Source: Shimia sp041624275
GTDB lineage: Bacteria > Pseudomonadota > Alphaproteobacteria > Rhodobacterales > Rhodobacteraceae
Reading direction: 5' to 3'
Length of the DNA stretch: 5,577 bases
Assembly (NCBI RefSeq): GCF_041624275.1
Contig: NZ_JBFJVE010000192.1
Location: 1-5,577, forward strand
The translations under genes and the position numbers were made by a program. Shown here piece after piece: positions 5,566 through 5,577 of this stretch (positions within the stretch are counted from its first letter, which is position 1; each line of letters starts with the position of its first letter). The notes below the pieces were generated by a model. It was not told the origin of the DNA. It made no database searches and was given only the letters and a program-made list of their open reading frames with translations.

Positions 5566-5577
5566 GGCGCTTAGTTG

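Noticed and set aside
1..5577. CRISPR array, tRNA/rRNA, insertion sequence or phage signals
   Set aside because: No regularly spaced repeat-spacer pattern, no recognisable tRNA/rRNA sequence, and no transposase, integrase or terminal inverted repeats of an element were seen. The only tandem array is the 12-bp one before imuB.

Overview
The window is high-GC DNA (strong G/C preference at third codon positions) and reads as a chromosomal segment of an alphaproteobacterium, most likely of the Rhodobacteraceae (Rhodobacter/Paracoccus-like). Three things support this: a DUF2794 protein, which is an alphaproteobacterial family; an ImuB and a DnaE2 with Rhodobacterales-like sequence; and a perfect alphaproteobacterial-type LexA operator, the direct repeat GTTC-N7-GTTC. 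The taxonomic call rests on recalled family features, not on a search.

Layout: positions 1-192 are non-coding and hold GC-rich inverted repeats plus two inverted, diverged copies of an intergenic repeat of a type I associate with Rhodobacterales. A 115-residue DUF2794 protein is encoded on the minus strand (540 down to 193). A 212-base spacer (541-752) holds a perfect 15-bp inverted repeat just past the imuB stop codon. imuB, a catalytically dead Y-family polymerase-like protein of 557 residues, lies on the minus strand (2426 down to 753). A 211-base divergent intergenic region (2427-2637) carries a 12-bp tandem repeat abutting the imuB start, a consensus -35 hexamer and the LexA box. dnaE2 (imuC), the error-prone replicative-type polymerase of 975 residues, runs on the plus strand from 2638 to 5565, and the window ends 12 bases later.

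Working together: ImuB and DnaE2 are the core of the SOS-inducible ImuA-ImuB-DnaE2 mutasome, which carries out damage-tolerant, mutagenic synthesis. ImuB is the scaffold that links the polymerase to the sliding clamp, and DnaE2 supplies catalysis. The usual cassette is a co-directional imuA-imuB-dnaE2 operon. Here imuB and dnaE2 diverge from a shared control region with one LexA box, and no imuA is present in the window. DnaE2 also stops just before the place where the C-terminal OB-fold would begin. The LexA-controlled divergent arrangement, the shortened DnaE2 and the repeat at the imuB start are the points most worth checking. I did not find a wholly new system.
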